A stretch of DNA of 64,000 nt from Platycnemis pennipes (GCA_933228895.1 OW121852.1:102941544-103005543), one strand, 5' to 3'; shown: positions 35,613 to 48,920, counted from the stretch's first letter. The notes: generated from the sequence alone by a model not told the origin. Program-made: numbers and translations.

Positions 35613-36301
35613 CTTTACTGCTACTTGCACCGATAGAATTATCTGCTCTTGTAGATTCCTGACATTTTCACTTGGGTATATTTTCTACCAGTAATTCGAG
35701 AATATGACTTAGGAGAAGAGCTCGATGCATACCGGTTGACTTTGACCCAAGAATTGAATCTTTATTCACATAAAACTCGCAGCTTTACAAAAACAAAAGA
35801 GTAATTAAACACAAGCAAGCCAGTGGTTAATGAATATTCTCAACAAGATACAAGTCAGCATTTTGTGGAGAATAGCTTTTTAGGGAGGAGAAAACTAATA
35901 GAAAGACTCACCGCTCATTCGCCATCTTTACTTCTTCGTCCGCCTCAGGCAACGAATTCTTGGGATGATTTTCATCGCTTCTGCGCCGTACGATACCTCC
36001 TTGTACCGTCGCTTGGCCCGCACGATAATCTTTCTTTGGAGAGACATAAAATGAAAACAAAAAAAAAACAATTTCCCTGAAAATGTAGAAACTATCAACG
36101 TCGAGAACCAAGGCCATAGTGACACAAAATGTCAAAAACCTGGTGGTTGGTTTATCTCAACTTAGCAGTATTTTAGCATTTTATGCAAGTAAATATCTAA
36201 AATCAAACTAGCAAATACCTATGCATATTAACTCTAATGGGAAGGAATAAGAGTGTCTCTTACGAGACATTTCAACTGCTGTAGCCAAGCCGATGACATA
36301 C
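35613..36301. other. Non-coding stretch
   Basis: Overlapping short frames at 35.8-36.1 kb on both strands have no motif. No feature supported. Confidence 0.4.
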
Positions 36302-36382
36302 CTGACTCGCAATCTAACAATCGCGAGTTCGGGATATATACATTGGAACACGGATTTATTAAACGATATTACTTTCTGATTT
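36302..36382 (-). CDS. Very weak candidate mini-exon
   Basis: The minus-strand acceptor-like TTGCGCTTTCAAAG stands before base 36382, and the donor GAGTCAG, then GTATGT, follows base 36302. The 81 bases encode NQKVISFNKSVFQCIYPELA and then IVRLRV, phase 2 in and phase 2 out. The F-x-x-x-x-P-E-L-A-x-x-R-x-x-V pattern resembles the strand in the C2 domain of phosphoinositide phospholipases C, but 27 codons are too few to rely on. Confidence 0.15.
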
Positions 36383-37210
36383 CTTTGAAAGCGCAAATTT
36401 TTCAACATTAAGTCAAAAATCTTTAGATTGGCTTGACGCACCTCTCCACTTGATTCTCCTGTCAGCTTATCGCAACTTATTTATATATTCTTCTCTTTTA
36501 CATCCTTAAATACTTGTCCAGCAGTGCCAATTTAAATTTAAAGTCCCAAAGCTGCCAAAAAACATCATTATTTTGAAATGTATCCTATTCTCGATATTAA
36601 GAAAGAATTCTCGGGAGATCCACCAGGATAAGATTTCCTGCATATCCTGCGTCGGGGTAAAAGCATACACTGCTACACTGCTGTCAAGAGCATAACTGCA
36701 TTTGCTCGTTCAATTCATAATCAGAAACACCTCCATCTAATCAGACAGTTAAATTTTCTCTTACTTTCTTCAGTTCCTCTCCTGCAACTAAGACACACAC
36801 CTAACTTTGTGCTCATCAAATATGTTGCTGTTCAAATACCGAGATAATTAAGTGATTTCTCCACGGAGTGCCAACGTCCAATTAAAGGTAAACAAATTCT
36901 GCATGAGCAATATTATTCTCAGAAAACATGTTATTCCATAAATAAGAATCTAAAGTCACTCAAATAATCTAAAATCACTCCGAAATACTTACACTTTTCA
37001 CGTTTTTTCAATGGAGAATAGACACGCAATACGAATATTTAAATGGGAGAAATGCTAGACGTGATTATCATGCCCCTGAATACATTGATCTCTCATTATC
37101 CCTATCTCGAACCAAACGTGGAATGCTATGTCCTTACCATGACTCATCCCTAATGCCTCTAAATAAAGGGTCATTCTTTCTCATTACGACTCCCATTTTA
37201 GACATTTTTT
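36383..37210. other. AT-rich non-coding stretch
   Basis: No gene or recognisable repeat. Confidence 0.5.
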
Positions 37211-37640
37211 CATCTACATCTACATAATACCAAGCAAGCCACCATAAATGTGTGTGGCAGGGGGTAAAATCACACCAAACATGTATCATCATATATCATG
37301 TATCAGCATATCATGCATAAAAAAGGATAATTAATAATATACAAGCCTTCACAATTTATACAATATAAAAATAGTTAAGCAGGAATACAATATCATGCTA
37401 CTGGTGGTTAGCTTAACGTCTTCATACCAACATGCGACTACCTACGCTACCCATTAATACACTCGCATTGGATATATTTACCGCTATTCATATCCCTAAT
37501 TGTACAAGGGAAAAAGGACATTTTGAATCTGTCAGTTCGACAATCACTTTCTCTAATTTTGTGATTAATGTCCTGTCTACCATAGTAAGTTGGGGTTCGC
37601 AAAACATTTTTAACGTCATCAGTGAAAACATTATTTAAAC
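37211..37640 (-). mobile_element. LINE 3' part with (TAGATG)n tail
   Basis: The minus strand encodes GRQDINHKIRES, then RTDRFKMSFFPCTIRDMN, matching the conserved C-terminal RTDxFKxSFFPRTIRDWN signature of several LINE clades. After the coding remnant comes a 3' UTR ending CCCTGCCACACACATTTATG, GTGGCTTGCTTGG and ATGTAGATGTAGATG. The plus frame 37432-37638 is the antisense shadow of this element. The copy at 45.8 kb is a close relative. Confidence 0.85.
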
Positions 37641-39029
37641 CATGCCAAGTTCTTTGCTGGATACTCCCACAATCTTACAACGGTGCAAAACAAATAAATT
37701 TTAAAGGAAATTTTTCGCATCGATCGGTAATGGTATGAATGAAAGAAACTGAGAATAATGATCAATGAAGATACTCAAAGTAAAATATCACTAGGGAAAA
37801 AAGAGAGGCGATGAGGACAAACTACCTAAATTACATCCTCAGCAAAATATGTAAGTTAAGACTCCTGGCTTTGAATTTCTTGATGGAATTGATGGCATTA
37901 AACGTTTATTCCACTAGTTTTATGAATTGTTTAATTTTTTCGGTTCCATGTCTTAATTTTTACAAATTTACCTTGGTTTAAATAAATTATAATATACTTT
38001 CCGGAATCAGTACATCATTATTGCTATGATCTTCGTTGAATTTTACAACAGCCTAATTATGTTTAATTACTATAATGATTTGAAAATGATCACTTTCCAT
38101 TTCCGGCAAGGAAAATATTTAACTCCCAATATGCCTTTCACTCATGCCTTTCTTCTTCGAAGCATAAGCGTAACAACCACAGTGAGCAATGAATTCGGCT
38201 AACCTTATGACCAAAGTGAACTTCCTATGAAAGATTGCTTCCTCCTTGACCAAAGGTGAGAAGGTATTTGATAAATCTGTGATATTTCTGTCTCAATGTG
38301 ACAAAAATACTTCTAAGCTATTATTAGAACTTCTTCTCACTTGAAATTCAAATAAGTCACCTTATTTATAAATATTGATATTTTTATATGATTTGATAAG
38401 CATTGATGGAATTGATATCATCGCTCCCTTCGGCCTTCACGGAAGTAAATCGCCAAGCGTTTACTGATGGACAAGGAGGATCAATGGAGAAGAAAACACG
38501 AGAAAACCAAGAGGCCATTTGAAATTTTCGTTAAAGCCATGCTAATATTGTTAAAGAGTTCAAAAGTTTAGTTCCAAAATAGCTTTTTTATTCCGTAAAA
38601 TACATATACATTCACGTTAACTAAATCGTCGATGGTTCCACCAGGAAGGCATAAACTTTGGATCTCGAAATATATATTAAGATTTTAAGTATAATTACAC
38701 GACAGAACTGCAATGAAATAAATAAAATTACTATTAAAACGATATTTGTGAGATATTTCAGCTCACTGTCGAAAACAAGAATAAAGAAAAAATGAAGAGA
38801 ATTAACAATAACCTCTTTTGCATTGAATAACAGTAATGGTTGTTTATAGATTGAATAGCTATTTTTTTGCTAAACAAAATTTGCGACCGAAGAATCCACT
38901 CTAGAAGTTATATTTTCGAGTGACGAGACTTTTGCCTACTCAGCTCCCTCGCGTTATAAAAACAAACAACCTTAGCCAACGAACCACCCTGTTCTTCCCC
39001 AAAACATCACACTCACACCTGATACCATA
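37641..39029. other. AT-rich non-coding stretch
   Basis: A donor-like ACCAAAG, then GTGAGA, near 38264 (plus) has no open frame before it. Nothing supported. Confidence 0.45.
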
Positions 39030-39420
39030 AGCTGCGAGAAAGAGGCAGCGTTCTGTAAAACGAGGCGGGGAACAGGGGGAATAAGGTTGGCCGGGCACAC
39101 TGGTGTGGGGAGATAGCCTCAGGGTTGGGGGATGGTGGGGCAGGGGAAAGGTTTGCTGGGAGGAAAGTTGAAAGGCTCAGGGGAGGTCTGGGAGATCCGA
39201 ACGAATGAATAGCGCGGCGAGAGGAATACAAAATGGAGCCGCTTCTCCATGCTTTTTTTAACCGCGGCGCGCTTCGCAATTTTTTCCCACCGAACCTCCT
39301 AGGAATAAATTCCAATCCAGTCGCGGATCAAACCGTCCCTCGAGAGAGGTCGGGAAAGTTGCAGATCTCATGCGCTGATGAGAAGGTAATTCGGAATTGT
39401 TCATCTGGTTGCGACGCAGC
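39030..39420. promoter_or_regulatory. GC-rich island with a possible first exon
   Basis: GC-rich DNA with G-runs on plus (39060-39200), then CpG-dense sequence around 39205-39360. A minus-strand frame ends near a CAG|GTGTGAG donor-like site at about 39019, and a plus-strand ATG in insect Kozak context lies at 39233. Either direction of transcription is possible. Confidence 0.4.
39233..39385 (+). CDS. Candidate first coding exon with insect-type start context
   Basis: The ATG is embedded in CAAAATGG, the optimum insect start context. The frame gives 51 codons (MEPLLHAFFNRGALRNFF, later PRERSGKLQISCADEK) up to a donor AGAAG, then GTAATT, at 39386, phase 0. There is no signal peptide and no known domain. 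The block overlaps the end of a minus-strand frame, so only one of the two can be coding. Confidence 0.3.
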
Positions 39421-40622
39421 TAAACTGTGGTTATCTTTTTTTCCTCTTCTGTTCCGTGTGATTCATAAAACTTGTAAATTTAAATACTGGGGGAGGAAAA
39501 TTAAAAAATATCTCTACAATTGGGTTAATACAACTAAAAACGTACACACTTAAGACTATTCAAAAGATGCTCCTAAACTAAACCAGAGACATGTTATTTA
39601 CAGGAGTGATGGCTGATAGCCGAGTTCCTTTGCACTACGAAGGGTATGTGGGAAAATGGGCTTAGGTAGGATTTGGGGGGTGTGAGGAAGGGTGGATAAA
39701 AATTTCTCGCCGGCTGCCAGGAGTCAAGTTGGTCTCACGGACAGGCCAGACAAGCCAAAGGTTGAGGGTTCAAATCCAGCCTCGGACACTGAAGTAGCTT
39801 TTGTCTGAGAAAAAACATCTTAGACTAAACAGGCAAGACAGTTGAAATTTTCTCTAAAATCTTAGGTTTAACGAAAAAATAAGTATATGACGGATATTAA
39901 GTCTCAGTTAAGTGCCTGGATCTCAGGGAAAAAACGACGAGCACAAAAACTATTCCATTTTACGTATTCTTCATTTCACTTTTCTTGAATCAAAATCAAA
40001 ATTTCTCTTCCTATTCTGATGAGATATATTCAAATGTAACGATACAAAATTTCTTTTAAGGTAATTCAATAGAATTAATTTATTACTATCTTAAAACTGT
40101 TATCTGCATTGTAAACGGTTTGAATATGACTTTAAAGGATGCTTCATAGTCAATAATTAAATAATTTAGCAAGGCAAGAAAGACATTATGCAATATATGA
40201 TCTCGTTCTTTCTCGGCGAATGATATTTAAAAAACATTAACCATGTTAGTAACACAAATGAGGAAGTTTTAAGACGCCATACTATATGGGTTCAGTTTAC
40301 TTTTCTTCACTAATAGATGTATATGGTCAAAAAGGACTCTGGTCAGCTTTTGGTCTGTCTTGCCGAAAGATCAGTTAACCTTTCTTGGCACTAATCGTAG
40401 TATCGTTTGGTTTTAAATCATTTGATTGATTGGTTGTTTATCTAAAACCCCGAGAAATATGAGGCAGTTCACCACCCAGACCTAGGATCGTCAATATAAT
40501 TATGTACTATGAAATCACCGCAACATCTATTTCTTTAGCTATAAATCTTTGTTCTGCGAAAATCTACCATGCATGTAAGTAAAAAGATTATTAACAAAAG
40601 CCGTGAATTTACAGGTTTCAGA
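39421..40622. other. Non-coding stretch with a SINE trace
   Basis: AT-rich apart from the tRNA-like fragment at 39735-39800. No gene is supported. Confidence 0.4.
39735..39800 (+). mobile_element. Fragment of a tRNA-derived SINE head
   Basis: TTGGTCTCACGGACAGG, then GTTGAGGGTTCAAATCCAGC with a good B box. No recognisable SINE tail follows, so this may be a different, older family. Confidence 0.4.
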
Positions 40623-40650
40623 TTCCTGAATCCATTCCCTGATTCAGGAA
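40623..40650. repeat. Short hairpin, 10-bp arms
   Basis: TTCCTGAATC and GATTCAGGAA, perfectly complementary, separated by CATTCCCT. Confidence 0.8.
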
Positions 40651-42719
40651 AACAAACTGCCGATTTTCCACCGCGTGATTGTGTATGAAATTTTTCCAAA
40701 TCAATGATTATGAATTCAATCAATTTGTATTAACATGAATTACGTAAAAAAATGAGCATAGCCATGTCATTACAAATAAATTAATACGCTCTCATTGTCA
40801 CACATCATCACAAGTGATCAATCCTAGAACTGGTTTAACAAAGCCCTTAACTCAATTCTCATTTGTGTTGATCTCTTCATTTTTAAAAAACGTCTTTCCT
40901 ATAAAACAATTCACAATATGCTCCACATATCTCATAGAGACCTACTTTTTCCATTCCTCCCGCTCACGTTTCCCTCAACGACTGCCTTTCTCGGGCCTTG
41001 AATCTTACGATGCCGCCAATTAGGTGGTCACGTCGTTTCTTTAAAGTTTTCAGCAATTTCCTCGTTCCTTCTTCTCCTTTTAGAACTTCTCACTTGTTCT
41101 GAGAAGCTTTGCTTGTCCTGGGCCAATAGAGTGATCTTCATCATTCTTCAGTAGTACCTGATTTCAAATGATTCTATCGTTAATTTATCTGCAACTTTTA
41201 CTCCAATCGTAAGTTCTAGTAAGAGATTTCCATTCTTCCAAACATTTTTTTTTCCAGCTGCAAGTAGATTCTTCTTCACGGATAATGCCCTCAATGCCTG
41301 GGCTATTCAAACCTGTGCCCTAAGAATAGGAAGCCAGAACTCAAAGCGACTCACCAACCTAATTCCCCCTTATATTTTTTTCGACGATTTCCTCTAACTT
41401 TCAATAAATTACAGCTGGGAATTTGAAGTTACAGCAGGCAAGGAAATGGGAAGAAACCTAAAATGCTCACTCCTTGAATTGATATGGCATCGGTTCATAA
41501 TTTAATTTTCGGAAATGATATTCAATTCGCGCTTAAACTGCTCAATTACGTAAATATAAATGCCTGCCTATTGTTTGAATTTTATAGCTGAGAATTTTAA
41601 ACTTATATTAGATAGAAAAATCTGACTGATTAAATAGAAAGATAGATAGTTGTCTTTTGACTACTTTAATGATAGTTTTTCGTCTTGATCATAACAGATG
41701 CAGTAATTCAGAGAACAATTACTTGTCAGTTAGTTTCTCACTTCTCCATAAACGTCCCTCACAGGGTAGAAACATAACTCTGCTTACTTAACTGTATATA
41801 TTACGTAGATTTTAAGGAACAGTAGCTGAAATAGGGCACGATAGGGGCTCCAAATCATTTTCAAAGGATAAAATAGACAAAGCCGAGAGAGGGTGGAAAT
41901 AATTCCGTGCTACGAGGGTGAACAATCACAACCAGTTACAACGGTTTTAACGATAACACAATTAAGCACCGCGTATGAAGAATAGTAGGAAAAGAATGAA
42001 AATAAATTTACCTTCAGCATATGACATTTTTAATTTGATCATAATTATTTTATTCCATTCGGGTCCATACATTAACAACTCAAAAATACGAGTATCGTAA
42101 TGAACTATTTCACTGAATAAAACGGCATTTGAATGGCTTCCCGTATAATTTTGATTTAATCTTCAACTTCACCATTAATGAATAACTTCTTCTTCCTCCG
42201 TTAATAAAAAAACAGCAGCAACTTGACTAAATTTAAATTGGCAAAGAAAATAATCTCAAGCCTTAAGTCTACTTGAAATGAACATTTTGGCTCTCACACA
42301 ATCTCTTTTTCCACAAAAAGAGTGATTAATTATAATGTTGTTCATTTTTTGCTCTCGAGAACTAAAGGGAAAATTCCAGTCCACATAAAATTTGTTTCGG
42401 TACAACTGGTGTATACAAATGCATAGCAGTCATCTTCAGGTACCTGAACATGACGTCCATGCGTAGAAATTATTTGTACCAAAGTAGAATAAATATATTT
42501 AGCTTGGTTCTTTACGTGACCATTAATTTTCACACTATTGCGCCAGAAATCATTGAGAAAAAAACTAGTTTTTTCTGGATATTGCAGGAAGTGAAGTGCA
42601 ATTGTAGGATGAAAAGTCAGTAAAATAATACTAAAACTCTTCTGCGCGATAATGAAATTCTTAAATTAATTATAATGACAACATTAACCCAACATTCTTT
42701 CGTATCCCGGGCCAGATAA
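40651..42719. other. AT-rich non-coding stretch
   Basis: Short frames only (40814-41023 plus; 42342-42533 minus). No repeat or gene recognised. Confidence 0.5.
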
Positions 42720-43170
42720 ATAATGTTCTTCCTCGCGGTGGTCCCATTTCATCTTATCACCGTTTTCCACACGCCAGGGCGAGGACTTCTGCAAGGTTGC
42801 ATTCAGGTGGGGAGCTACCTGTCAGGCTTTTGATAAGAAGACCTCGTTCTCGCCGCAAAAAGAGACGGACAAAAATTCCCGTGGTGAAATTTTCCCTCTC
42901 CAAAACTTCCTCCCTCATTCCCACGTCCATTCCACCTCGAGACCCTCCCGCGAACCTGGTGCTCGCGACCCAGCCACATAAGAGGTGGCCCCCAAGGGCT
43001 CGCCAATGTGGGGAGAGCTGGTTGGTCACGTCGGAATCGTAAAAGGCTTGTGCGCCGCCGAGATGACCCCGGCAGCCACCTGCCTTCCCCACATTTCCCC
43101 ATCCCTCGCAAATACCTCCACCACCTCTCGCCTCTCTTCCTTACGCTGCTGACCTCGTGTATGGTCTGAC
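42720..43170. promoter_or_regulatory. GC-rich island
   Basis: CpG-rich DNA with sharp borders against AT-rich flanks. Overlapping frames run on both strands (42797-43042 plus; 42757-43092 and 42815-43111 minus), all of composition-driven Arg/Gly/Pro-rich type, with no good splice donor at their ends. It may be a promoter island or an unannotated repeat. Confidence 0.4.
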
Positions 43171-44102
43171 CTGATGGAGCTTATTAACGCGTCCTTTTTT
43201 GAGCATTAAGGACCTCATGATTAAGAAACAAACAATCTAGCGTACAAACTTTGACGCATACACTAGAATATACTATCACAAAAATGTTAAGATTTAACTC
43301 GGAAGTTTGAACTGCGAGGCATGGTTGATTTTTGCAATCGCCTTACCCAGGCTCCGGATTAAATATTGCTGTATAAGCTACAAATTACTATAAAAAACTA
43401 TAAAAAATAATTTGAATAAAAATACTTTACATAAATTACTCTAAAATACTATATAAATGTACTGTCCAAGCAAGGATTAAATATTACTGTAGTTCAAAAA
43501 GCGCATAATTTAGAAACACCATCAATGCTAAAGTTGGCATGGATAGCTTTGAATTTTGGGTTGCTCCTATGAGTGATGATAATACAATTACATCATTATT
43601 TTCACCGGTATCTGCATATACATTGTGTACCAGTTTTTGCAATCAGGGAGGAAAGAGGCCCTCTTTTATTGCTGACGGTTTATTGCTACTGTATAATAAA
43701 GCGTTTTATCATTTGACAATCATTCATCATTAAATATCCAAGTACCAGTTTTAGTTCCAATACATCTAGTTGCAATAATGGCATGATGTTTTTTCTAAAG
43801 CAAGATCGTTTCGTATATTTTTGGGTAAAATGTTTTCCGTTCTCCTTGAGCTAAAAACGAAGCGTTAGCTGGAGAAACAGTGACACATTTTCGACCATAT
43901 TTCCGATACGTTGGTATTGTTTCACTAAAACTAAGCTTTCTGCTTCTATAGAAACTACTCCTATTACTCTCTAATTTCATAATGGTCCATATATTTTTTT
44001 ACATGGCTGAGAAGGGCTTATTTCAAAATATAAGCATTAGAGATCTGAGTGAGGAATGAATGACTTTAACAGTATTAGAAAATAGACTAAAGATATCAGA
44101 TT
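43171..44102. other. AT-rich non-coding stretch
   Basis: No supported feature. Confidence 0.5.
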
Positions 44103-44409
44103 CGTGTGATGGCTAAAATACTCAGAGTACCATCCCTAGGGCCAGGGTTCGAATCCCGAAACTGGCGGATTTTTCGTTGGTACACCGGTCACTACTTGAG
44201 TGAATGTTGGAGAACACTTCGAGTCCAGTACTCAGTCCGTTGGATGGGGCGTTAAGCCGTGGTCCCCTAGGTGCCTTACGTTAAAAGTTTAACGCCGGGT
44301 TTCTTTCCACTCCAACTACGTTCCCTGAAAACACCCTACCTTTACTCACCTATTCTTTCTGTCGCAAATGGCCTTAGTTGTCGGACCCCTCCCCCAAATA
44401 ACTACGAAA
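44103..44409 (+). mobile_element. tRNA-derived SINE, full-length copy
   Basis: GTGTGATGGCTAAAATACTC (A-box side), GGCCAGGGTTCGAATCCCGA (perfect B box), body CACCGGTCACTACTTGAGTG and AGTACTCAGTCCGTTGGATG, then tail TCGCAAATGGCCTTAGTTGT, CGGACCCC and AAATAACTACG. Collinear with the copy at 55.8 kb. Confidence 0.85.
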
Positions 44410-45823
44410 ATAGACTAAGCTGCATTAATTAATAATTTTTTTTATTAAGCGGAAATAAAGTTTAGAAACCATGACTTTCGGAGTGGTGTCTATGATGATA
44501 TATAAGGACGCCGAGTGATTACCCTGGCATTTCTTTAGAATAAAAATTTATAGGATAACATTAAGAAGATATGAAATCTTCGCCTTTTGAAAAGAAGCAA
44601 ATAATACCTGTTACAAACAAGAGGAAAGTGCATTTCACAAAATATCGTTTCGGAATGAGATTTATTCCAGAAAGGAAAAGTTAGAAAATGATCGACGGCG
44701 TTATTGACTATTTTTTTAACTTCACTTCCCTGCCCAACAATATCCATATTACTAATCGAGCCTCACCTTTTATGCAGTAATATAGATGGGTAAAACGCAT
44801 AAAGAAAGCAGAAAACGATCCAGAAGAGTTGATAATAATCAGAAAGTGAAATTAAAAGATTCCCTTCTTAAAAAATTTGGAAAATTAGAAATCGATCGGG
44901 TACGAATCGGTAAATAATGCATATAGTTTAGGCATATTTCAGTTCACGCCATCTAAAGAGATTTTCATCCGCTTTGCCGTTGTCAGTAGGATATCATTAT
45001 CCTCTCATCGCAACTCATTTCGTAGAACAAGAAAAGGAATATAAAGACTATCTCTAGAAATTCCAAGAGCGAGCAATGCAGTTTGATGAGCAGCAGGAAC
45101 TATTCTCACCAGGCTTAAGTTCTCGCCCGAAATAGAGTTGATTATAGGAGTTCGGTAACTACACAGGTCATTTGCACGTTAATTACAGTTTTCGGAAGAA
45201 ATTAAAGGGATGGAGATAGGCAGGGAAAATGTGCATATACTCATTTGCCTAATCTTCATGCCTGGACATGGGACCAATGAAGAATATCGTCACCTGTGGT
45301 ATGCGGCACAGAAAAGACGAGCCAAGCCCAGATCACCTATCTCATTCTCACATTACTTCAGGTATGCAGGTCAGATAAAACAATAAAATGCAGTAGCCTA
45401 TGGCATGAAACACTAGGGCTTCCAGTTCATCAAAAGCTGTAGACTTAAAAATACATTGAATGCTGTTTAAATAATATACAGTTACATTAAGTGTAGCCTT
45501 AGCCTTAATTTAGTATAGCTGTCTATATTGATTACTCATATCACTGAAATAAAATTAATTACCGCGATACCATAATACATATTATGTCTAGAGGGTTACC
45601 AGTTTAAATTTTAACATGACGTCGTGAAAACCAGACTAGATACATTTTAAGTCACTTTACTAGCTAATTCGCCTAAAAGTGAAATCTTTCTTCATATTCA
45701 TGCATCGCTGTGATAATCCATTAATCCCTGACAAGGGAAATAAGATTTACATTAGCCATATCGTTTGAATAGGTGACTTTTTTTATATTGCGGCATTAAT
45801 ATCTTTTAAACGCATTATAAAAA
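44410..45823. other. AT-rich non-coding stretch
   Basis: No supported gene or repeat. Confidence 0.5.
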
Positions 45824-46256
45824 CATCTGCATCTACATAATACCCTGCAAGCCACCATAAAGGTGTGTGGCAGGGGGTGAACTCTCACCAAACATGCACT
45901 ACATATCATGTATAAAAAAGGATTAGTACTTGTATAGGCACTGTTCAAAACTACGCTATTTAAAAAAAGATAAAAAAGCAAAACATACATGCAAAAACAT
46001 GCCGATAGTTGGGTTAGTTATAAGTCCTTATACCAACATGCAGCTACCAATGTTATCCATTGCTACACTCGTACTGGATATATTTACCGTTATTCATATC
46101 CCTAATAGTACGAGGAAAAAAGGACATTTTGAATCTGTCAGTTTGGCAATCAATTTCTCTAATTTTGTGATTATGGTCCAGTCTACCTTAGTAAGTTGGG
46201 GTCCGCAAAATATTTTTAACATCATCACTGAAAATATGGTCTTGGAATTTGTTTAA
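45824..46256 (-). mobile_element. LINE 3' part with (TAGATG)n tail
   Basis: Minus strand: GRLDHNHKIREIDCQTDRFK, MSFFPRTIRDMNNGKY, then the 3' UTR with CCCTGCCACACACCTTTATG, GTGGCTTGCAGGG, TATTATGTAGATGCAGATG. An in-frame stop before GRLD shows decay. Collinear with 37.2 kb along the coding remnant and the tail. The plus frame 45930-46256 is its antisense shadow. Confidence 0.85.
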
Positions 46257-47026
46257 GAGAATAAGTCTTAATTTCAACCTGCGATCTGACAATTATTCCC
46301 AATTTAAGTCATTTAATAGACTGGTTACGCTTATATAATTATCGTATCGTCCCTTTACAAATCTCATCTGTGATTGGAAAAGATATTGTTTACAGAAATA
46401 TTTTTAATCGTTCAAACCTTATATCAGGAAAATATTACAGCTCTTATCTATTGATTTAGGTTCGTGCTCTAATGCACACTACAATTTCTTTAGATAGGTC
46501 ATTGAGGCTACAAAACACTGGCTTCTTTGCGTGTATGTGACGAGTGATTCCTTCACGAAGTTTATAACGCCCGTAAGCTTACAATATGCTCCACAAGTAG
46601 GGTCCTTGGATCCTTAGAAAGACTTCCGTAATTAGAGAGCAATTTTTTAAGCCTTCCTCCTCCTGTATTGACGAGATTTCATCCTAATGTCACTCCAGGA
46701 CATGAACATTCTATGTTTACCATATTTGTTGAGTAATTGGTTGTTCTTGAAAATAAAGTACAAATCTACGAGAGCTACATCATGTCGGGGGGTTCAGAAA
46801 TATGTTCTCAACATGAATCAATCCCTCCAACCCTCCGCGATTTCCAAGAATAATTGTGCTACAATAGATAAGTAGCATTAGAGCTACACTCTGAGTATAG
46901 GTGTAACGCATAGGACATTTTGGATGGGCCATAAATAAGATTACTCGAGTAATATAATTTACGGCCAATAATGGTAATCTAATTCATGAGCAAATGGTGC
47001 CATTTCCTCCCCAACCCTGGATGCAT
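46257..47026. other. AT-rich non-coding stretch
   Basis: No supported feature. Confidence 0.45.
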
Positions 47027-47073
47027 GAGTGCATGCCATGCACGATGGGTAGGTAGTGATGATTCACTAAACC
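47027..47073 (+). repeat. Short dispersed repeat, copy 1
   Basis: GAGTGCATGCCATGCACGAT, GGGTAGGTAG, then GATTCACTAAACC, collinear with 47643-47689. It begins with an imperfect GTGCATG/CATGCAC hairpin. Confidence 0.6.
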
Positions 47074-47642
47074 GGGAAAATGAGTGAGCGAAACTTGCTT
47101 TAATTACATTTACTTCGCGTTGCTTCTTCTCGGAGTTATTAACGGGTAACTAGCGCGAAGCATTTTGTTTGTTTTAGTGCTTGTTTATGCGAAAATGTTC
47201 TTTTTTAATTTTGGTAAGACACGGCTTATTTTCATTTGGTAATATCTCGAAGTGAGGATGGAACTGAAGAACTTAAGAATTCTATTACAACAATGTCTCT
47301 TTTACCATCTATTTTCTATAATTATGGTTAGATAATTGTATGCCAGCATCCCATATTACATTTACAGGTAAATCTAGTTCAATACTGACCATGCTGCACG
47401 CGTTTAATAATAAAGAAGAAACATTTCGCTGTAGTTTTACTTATGTCGTTAGAATATTCTTCCGGAATTTTCTATTCTTGGAATGGTTAACTCTCAAAAT
47501 TGACACTTTACGACTAAGCAGGCCTAACAGCAGTGAACGCACATATTACAGTAGTAGAATTAGGTTTTAAGGTTCTAAAACCGTGAGGTTATAGCTCACC
47601 GACTAGCCTGACTTATTATTAATCTTAATCTTAAGACACTAC

Positions 47643-47770
47643 AGTGCGTGCGACGCACGAGGGGTAGGTAACGGTGTTTCACTAAACCATGCCTGTGGGT
47701 TCTTGGACCTGCGAATCTTTGGATGTCAAACCGGAGCGTTATCGACCAGGCTACCCTGGTCTATGAACAT
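47643..47770 (-). mobile_element. Short dispersed repeat copy 2 next to a tRNA-like SINE trace
   Basis: 47643-47689 repeats the 47.0-kb block (CACGAGGGGTAGGTAAC, TTTCACTAAACC). The following 80 bp read on the minus strand as GGTAGCCTGGTCGATAACGC (A-box-like), then GATTCGCAGGTCC (weak B box). The orientation of the combined element is uncertain. Confidence 0.4.
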
Positions 47771-48920
47771 TGCGTTTTAGTACAAGAGTAAAGGTGTGCC
47801 ATTATATTTTAGAAGATTTTGCTACTGGTCAAAAAGAAGCCGGTGGTATTCGGGTAAACTTATAATTTGCCATTTTCAAATTGCTTTAATACGTTGCCAA
47901 ATTCTTTAAGAAATAAGTATCTAACCTAATTAGCACGGAGTAGACCCCTGTTACTTGTCGCACACAACTATTCTTAAGGACAGAAACAAGTATTATTGCT
48001 CGGTTTTCTAGGCTCTATTAAATTTAGAATAAATTTCTACAGAGAGGTGCACACGTTATTATTTGTTACTTTTGTTATTAATTGAATTTAACTTTGAACA
48101 ATCAAAACAGCCACAGAATTAGGATATCAAGTTGATACCCACTGCTAAGAAACTTTAGAGGCAACAAGGTTATTATTTAATTACGGGGAAGTTGCGTACA
48201 GTATCTAACAAGCTGTTTGTTCCCTGGAACCTTCTGATTAAAAAAAATTATTCGTTCGTACAAAAACTTTATTCCTTTGACCTCTGTTCTTGTCACAACG
48301 CCACGGGCATAGTAACCGAATTTACACATTAAATAAATTCAAGGCATAAAATAAGCCTTTAATCGCTTTTCCCTGGAGCCAGAACTTTCCTCATCCCTGA
48401 ATATCTTAGGATGAAAACGCTGAGGATAGATTTCTTCAGTTATCAACCACATGGTGGTCTTTGTCTTTACTTAGCCGGTTATTATTGGTATTGTTTGGCT
48501 TACAAACTTAAATTTAAGTCTGATGACAAAGAAACAAGCACATTTTCTCCATTTTTCCAATTCATTTTATTGTTTATGCCACAGTAAATGAACACTATAT
48601 GAATACGTATTATGAGATTTTTATTTTAAGCCAATGAAAAAACTGAATGACATGCCCTCTTGGGATCATGAGCGATAGATGGAGGAAGCTTTTGTTAGCT
48701 GTTTTCACCTCAGTTTCCGTGGTTTTTTACTAAATGACTTCACACACACCTTGCTTCTGGGTTTCGAAGCAAAAAAAATGAGAGAGAATATAAAAAATAG
48801 GGATTTCAACAAGGAATTCAATGAATATTTTAAAAGCTTTCTCAACTCCCTTTCTTTAAAGAAAATTAATTAGTCCAACATTTCCATGGGAATTGGGAAT
48901 TACGAAAGCCGCAAAGAGGA
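47771..48920. other. AT-rich non-coding stretch
   Basis: No supported gene. The frame 48679-48873 (plus) has no motif. Confidence 0.45.

Noticed and set aside
37432..37638. Plus-strand frame similar to one at 45930-46256, suggesting a duplicated gene
   Set aside because: Both are antisense to LINE coding remnants with the FKMSFFPRTIRDMN-type signature on the minus strand; the similarity is that of two LINE copies.
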